Below are positions 61,517 through 64,000 of a DNA stretch of 64,000 nt, one piece after another; within the stretch, counting starts at the first letter, position 1, and each line of letters begins with the position of its first letter. Position numbers and translations under genes: made by a program. Below the pieces are notes generated by a model, which did no database searches, was not told the origin of the DNA, and was given only the letters and a program-made list of their open reading frames with translations. Location: contig JAKSTQ010000011.1 of assembly GCA_024402475.1 (NCBI GenBank), positions 1-64,000 on the forward strand, in the 5' to 3' direction. This DNA comes from Treponema sp. (lineage in GTDB: Bacteria; Spirochaetota; Spirochaetia; Treponematales; Treponemataceae).

Positions 61517-63004
61517 ATGAGCGATACAAATAATGTAATTGTCCTTGGAGACAATTCAGCAGAATCTAAAACTGTGCCTGTTGTACAGGAAGTTGATCTT
61601 ACTCCAAAAGAAATCGTTAAGCGCCTTGATACTTACATCATCGGTCAGCACAATGCCAAAAAAGCTGTTGCAGTTGCATTGCGTAACAGAACACGCCGAC
61701 TCAAGCTTGACGAAGATATCAGGGAAGAAGTTACTCCTAAAAATATTCTTATGATCGGACCAACCGGTGTAGGTAAGACAGAAATTGCCCGCCGCCTTGC
61801 AAAGCTTTGTAATGCGCCTTTCCTTAAGGTAGAAGCAACCAAATATACAGAAATCGGTTATGTAGGCCGTGATGTTGAATCAATGGTCCGCGATCTTATG
61901 GCAATTGGCTTTAATAAAGTTAAGCGCGAAATGGAAGATGAACTTCGTGAAGCAAGTAAAGAAAAAGTAGAAGAAATGCTTCTGGACCTTCTTCTTCCGG
62001 GATCAGGTGAAAAGAAAGAAAATAAAGGTAATATCCTTGGAAATATTTTCGGAATGCAGGTTCCAAAAACAGAAGAACCAAAGACTGACCCTGAAGCAGA
62101 AGCTGCAAAGGCTGCAGAAAACAAGTCTACAAGAGAAAAATTCCGTACAATGCTTAGAGACGGCAAGCTGGAAGAACGGGAAGTTGAAGTTACTGTTACA
62201 AGCCAGCCTAAAGGCAATGTAGGCATTCTTGCCGGCGGAAATATGGACGACCTTGAATCTGCAATGCAGAACATTCAGGATATGATGAACGGAAACCGTA
62301 AAAAGCAGAGAACTGTTACTGTTTCCCAGGCCCGCGAAATTCTTACAGAACAGGTACTTGAAACAATGGTTGATGCAGATAAAGCTGCAGACATTGCAAA
62401 AAAACAGGTAGAAAATTCTGGAATTATCTTTATCGATGAAATTGATAAAATTGCAGTTCATGGAGAAGCTGGCCGTGGTCCTGGTGTAAGCCGGGAAGGC
62501 GTTCAGCGTGATATCCTTCCTATCGTAGAAGGCTGTCATGTAAATACAAAATGGGGCGTTGTTGATACAAAACATATTCTCTTTATTGCAGCAGGTGCTT
62601 TCAGCGTTTCCAAGCCAAGCGACCTTATTCCTGAACTTCAGGGACGATTCCCGCTGCGCGTTGAACTTGATTCACTTCATAAAGAAGAATTCAGACGCAT
62701 CCTTACAGAACCTAAAAATGCTCTTCTTAAGCAGTATTCGGCTTTGCTTTCTACAGAAGGCGTTACTCTTGACTTTAAGGACGAAGCAATCGACCGCATC
62801 AGTACTCTTGCAGAAGAAGTTAATGCAAAATCAGAGAACATCGGTGCACGCCGCCTTCATACAATTATGGAAAAAGTTCTCGATGAAATCTCATTTGAAG
62901 CTGACGAACATAAGGGTGAAGTTTTCTCTATCGACAGTGCTTATGTTGATTCCCGCCTGAGCGATATTGCTAAAAACGAAGATCTGTCACGCTATATTCT
63001 CTAG
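61517..63004 (+). CDS. hslU: ATP-dependent protease ATPase subunit HslU
   Basis: 495 residues, AAA+ unfoldase. LTPKEIVKRLDTYIIGQHNAKKA (seen as ELDTYIIGQ-type start), Walker A GPTGVGKTEIARRLA, KYTEIGYVGRDVESMVRDL (pore loop GYVG), an inserted I-domain rich in Lys/Glu (about 140-260), Walker B GIIFIDEIDKIA, and the C-terminal LSRYIL tail that docks into HslV. It starts directly after the hslV stop and ends at a terminator. Confidence 0.97.
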   Translation: MSDTNNVIVLGDNSAESKTVPVVQEVDLTPKEIVKRLDTYIIGQHNAKKAVAVALRNRTRRLKLDEDIREEVTPKNILMIGPTGVGKTEIARRLAKLCNAPFLKVEATKYTEIGYVGRDVESMVRDLMAIGFNKVKREMEDELREASKEKVEEMLLDLLLPGSGEKKENKGNILGNIFGMQVPKTEEPKTDPEAEAAKAAENKSTREKFRTMLRDGKLEEREVEVTVTSQPKGNVGILAGGNMDDLESAMQNIQDMMNGNRKKQRTVTVSQAREILTEQVLETMVDADKAADIAKKQVENSGIIFIDEIDKIAVHGEAGRGPGVSREGVQRDILPIVEGCHVNTKWGVVDTKHILFIAAGAFSVSKPSDLIPELQGRFPLRVELDSLHKEEFRRILTEPKNALLKQYSALLSTEGVTLDFKDEAIDRISTLAEEVNAKSENIGARRLHTIMEKVLDEISFEADEHKGEVFSIDSAYVDSRLSDIAKNEDLSRYIL

Positions 63005-63023
63005 TAAACTGATTTTCGGTTAT

Positions 63024-63058
63024 AAAGGCCTGCAGTTATTTGCAGGCCTTTTTTTTTG
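63024..63058 (+). terminator. Terminator after hslU
   Basis: AAAGGCCTGCA (63024-63034), loop GTTATT, TGCAGGCCTTT (63041-63051), then T-run. It separates hslVU from the flagellar operon. Confidence 0.94.
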
Positions 63059-63059
63059 T

Positions 63060-63085
63060 TAAGTTTTTTTTTCAGATTCCGATAT
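63060..63085 (+). promoter_or_regulatory. Sigma-28-like promoter of flgB
   Basis: TAAG (63060-63063), 14 nt (mostly T), TCCGATAT (63078-63085), then 7 nt to the flgB ATG. No Shine-Dalgarno is present. Confidence 0.55.
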
Positions 63086-63092
63086 CTATAGT

Positions 63093-63515
63093 ATGAATTC
63101 TTTTACACGATCCGTTGATTTATTACAGAGAGGCCTTGACGTAAGTTCATTGCGTTATCAGGTCAGTGCCAACAATATGGCAAACGCAGAAGTTCCTAAT
63201 TTCAAGCGTACTCAGGTAAACTTTGAAACCGAACTTAAGAGAGCATTTGAATCTGAAGACAATGCAAGAGATGCATTTGAACTTACAAGAACAGATGCCC
63301 GTCATTTCAAGCTTAATACAGTTTATGACTACAGACAGGTTCAGCCTCGCCGTGTTGTAGACTATGATTCAACAGAAAAAGCAAATGGAAACAATGTTGA
63401 TGTAGAAACAGAAGCTATGAACATTGTAAAAATCCAGATGCAGTACAAGCTTTTGAGCCTTCTCGAAAGCCATGAATTCAGTCAGGTTAAAACAGCCATG
63501 ACTGCCATCCGCTAA
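63093..63515 (+). CDS. flgB: Flagellar basal-body rod protein FlgB
   Basis: 140 residues. Rod protein with the conserved N-terminus SLRYQVSANNMANAEVPNFKR (split as LRYQVSANNMANAEVP and NFKRTQVNFE), and a C-terminal heptad helix ending MQYKLLSLLESHEFSQVKTAM. FlgB is the proximal rod subunit, exported by the flagellar type III system without a signal peptide. First gene of the flagellar operon, followed by flgC after 33 nt. Confidence 0.96.
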   Translation: MNSFTRSVDLLQRGLDVSSLRYQVSANNMANAEVPNFKRTQVNFETELKRAFESEDNARDAFELTRTDARHFKLNTVYDYRQVQPRRVVDYDSTEKANGNNVDVETEAMNIVKIQMQYKLLSLLESHEFSQVKTAMTAIR

Positions 63516-63548
63516 CAATATTCTTAACGATAACATAAGGGGTTAATT

Positions 63549-64000
63549 ATGGGATTGTATACAAGTATTAATATTGCTTCTACTGGTCTTGCAGCAGAAC
63601 GTCTTCACAGTGACGTAATTTCAAATAATATTGCCAATGCTTCTACTACACGAACACAGGACGGCGGTCCATTCAAACGTTCGAGAGTAATTTTTCAGCC
63701 TGTAGCAGATAAACCGATCTGGCGTACTCCATTCCTTCCTGCTAACCTTGATAATGGTCCTGGAAAAGGCGTAAAGGTACGCGAAATTGCTGTTGATGAT
63801 TCTGAAGGTCATTTTGTATATTCACCGGATCATCCTGATGCAATTAAATCTGGTCCACGCGCAGGTTACGTAGAATATCCTAACGTAAACATCGTAAACG
63901 AAATGGTTGACCTTATTGCTTCTTCAAGAGCATATGAGGCAAATACAACAGTTATCGAAGGTGCAAAGTCAATGTTCTCTGCAGCCCTTGATATTGCAAA
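63549..64000 (+). CDS. flgC: Flagellar basal-body rod protein FlgC (3' end outside window)
   Basis: 150 complete codons from ATG 63549 (preceded by AAGGGG) with no stop before the window edge. FlgC usually has about 150 residues, so only the stop and perhaps a few codons are missing. It begins MGLYTSINIASTGLAAERLH, then VISNNIANASTTRT and GPFKRSRVIF. The C-terminal half has YVEYPNVNIVNEMVDLIASS and RAYEANTTV, the FlgC signature. Second rod subunit; it completes the flgB-flgC start of the fla operon. Confidence 0.95.
   Translation, partial: MGLYTSINIASTGLAAERLHSDVISNNIANASTTRTQDGGPFKRSRVIFQPVADKPIWRTPFLPANLDNGPGKGVKVREIAVDDSEGHFVYSPDHPDAIKSGPRAGYVEYPNVNIVNEMVDLIASSRAYEANTTVIEGAKSMFSAALDIA

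Noticed and set aside
1-64000. tRNA, rRNA, CRISPR array, toxin-antitoxin or restriction system
   Set aside because: I looked through the gaps and found no cloverleaf, regular spaced repeats or recognised gene pair of these kinds; the possible nuclease at 46257 has no partner.

Overview
The window is a stretch of chromosome from a spirochaete, most likely a Treponema-like organism. The evidence is two tandem genes for the FlaA periplasmic-filament sheath family, spirochaete-type lipoboxes, a large TPR protein that resembles the flagellar collar protein FlcA, and a division-gene cluster running straight into flgB/flgC. The DNA is A+T-rich by eye. A hisC gene suggests a larger metabolism than that of T. 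pallidum. I saw no rRNA, tRNA, CRISPR array, insertion sequence or prophage.

Layout. 1-408 is the 3' end of gap. 560-5465 holds a small membrane protein on the minus strand, a 220-bp interrupted palindrome, a 25-codon leader ORF and a heterodimeric ABC exporter. 5593-11797 carries an acyltransferase, an M28 peptidase, an aconitase-family hydratase and a K+ channel coupled to a cyclic-nucleotide-binding protein. 11836-15227 (minus) is an envelope operon: TPR lipoprotein, lytic transglycosylase, OmpA-type protein. 15323-24964 is mostly housekeeping: a TPR lipoprotein, yajC-secD-secF, ispH, ndk, gpsA, ffh. At 24966-29551 a secreted protein with glycogen-binding-like folds and the FlcA-like protein diverge from back-to-back sigma-28-type promoters. 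29544-43405 mixes membrane and secreted proteins of unknown role with a U32 peptidase, ssb, hisC, a phosphoesterase, a SUMF1-fold protein and corA. 43494-46188 has fba and two FlaA-like genes. 47140-63004 is one long block: mraZ-rsmH-ftsL-murF-ftsW-ftsQ-ftsA-ftsZ-xerD, then TPR lipoprotein-dprA-topA-xerC-hslV-hslU. flgB and flgC follow and start the flagellar operon.

How it fits together. The right third links septum formation, chromosome topology and dimer resolution, HslUV proteolysis and flagellar rod assembly. Sigma-28-like motifs (TAAA, about 15 nt, then a -10 like GCCGATAA) sit before flgB, the FlaA-like pair, the FlcA-like gene, the glycogen-binding-like gene, a small secreted protein and, more weakly, the OmpA-type gene. 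This outlines a local motility and envelope regulon. A second recurring pattern is a -10 box lying only 6-9 nt before an ATG with no Shine-Dalgarno, which predicts several leaderless mRNAs.

Most noteworthy candidates: the sigma-28 divergon at 25706-25883, a BmrB-like leader peptide in front of the ABC exporter, the predicted leaderless genes, MraZ boxes running into the mraZ start codon, and a promoter/terminator/ribosome-site overlap at 10031-10080. All functional statements come from reading the sequence and from remembered family knowledge; no search was run.
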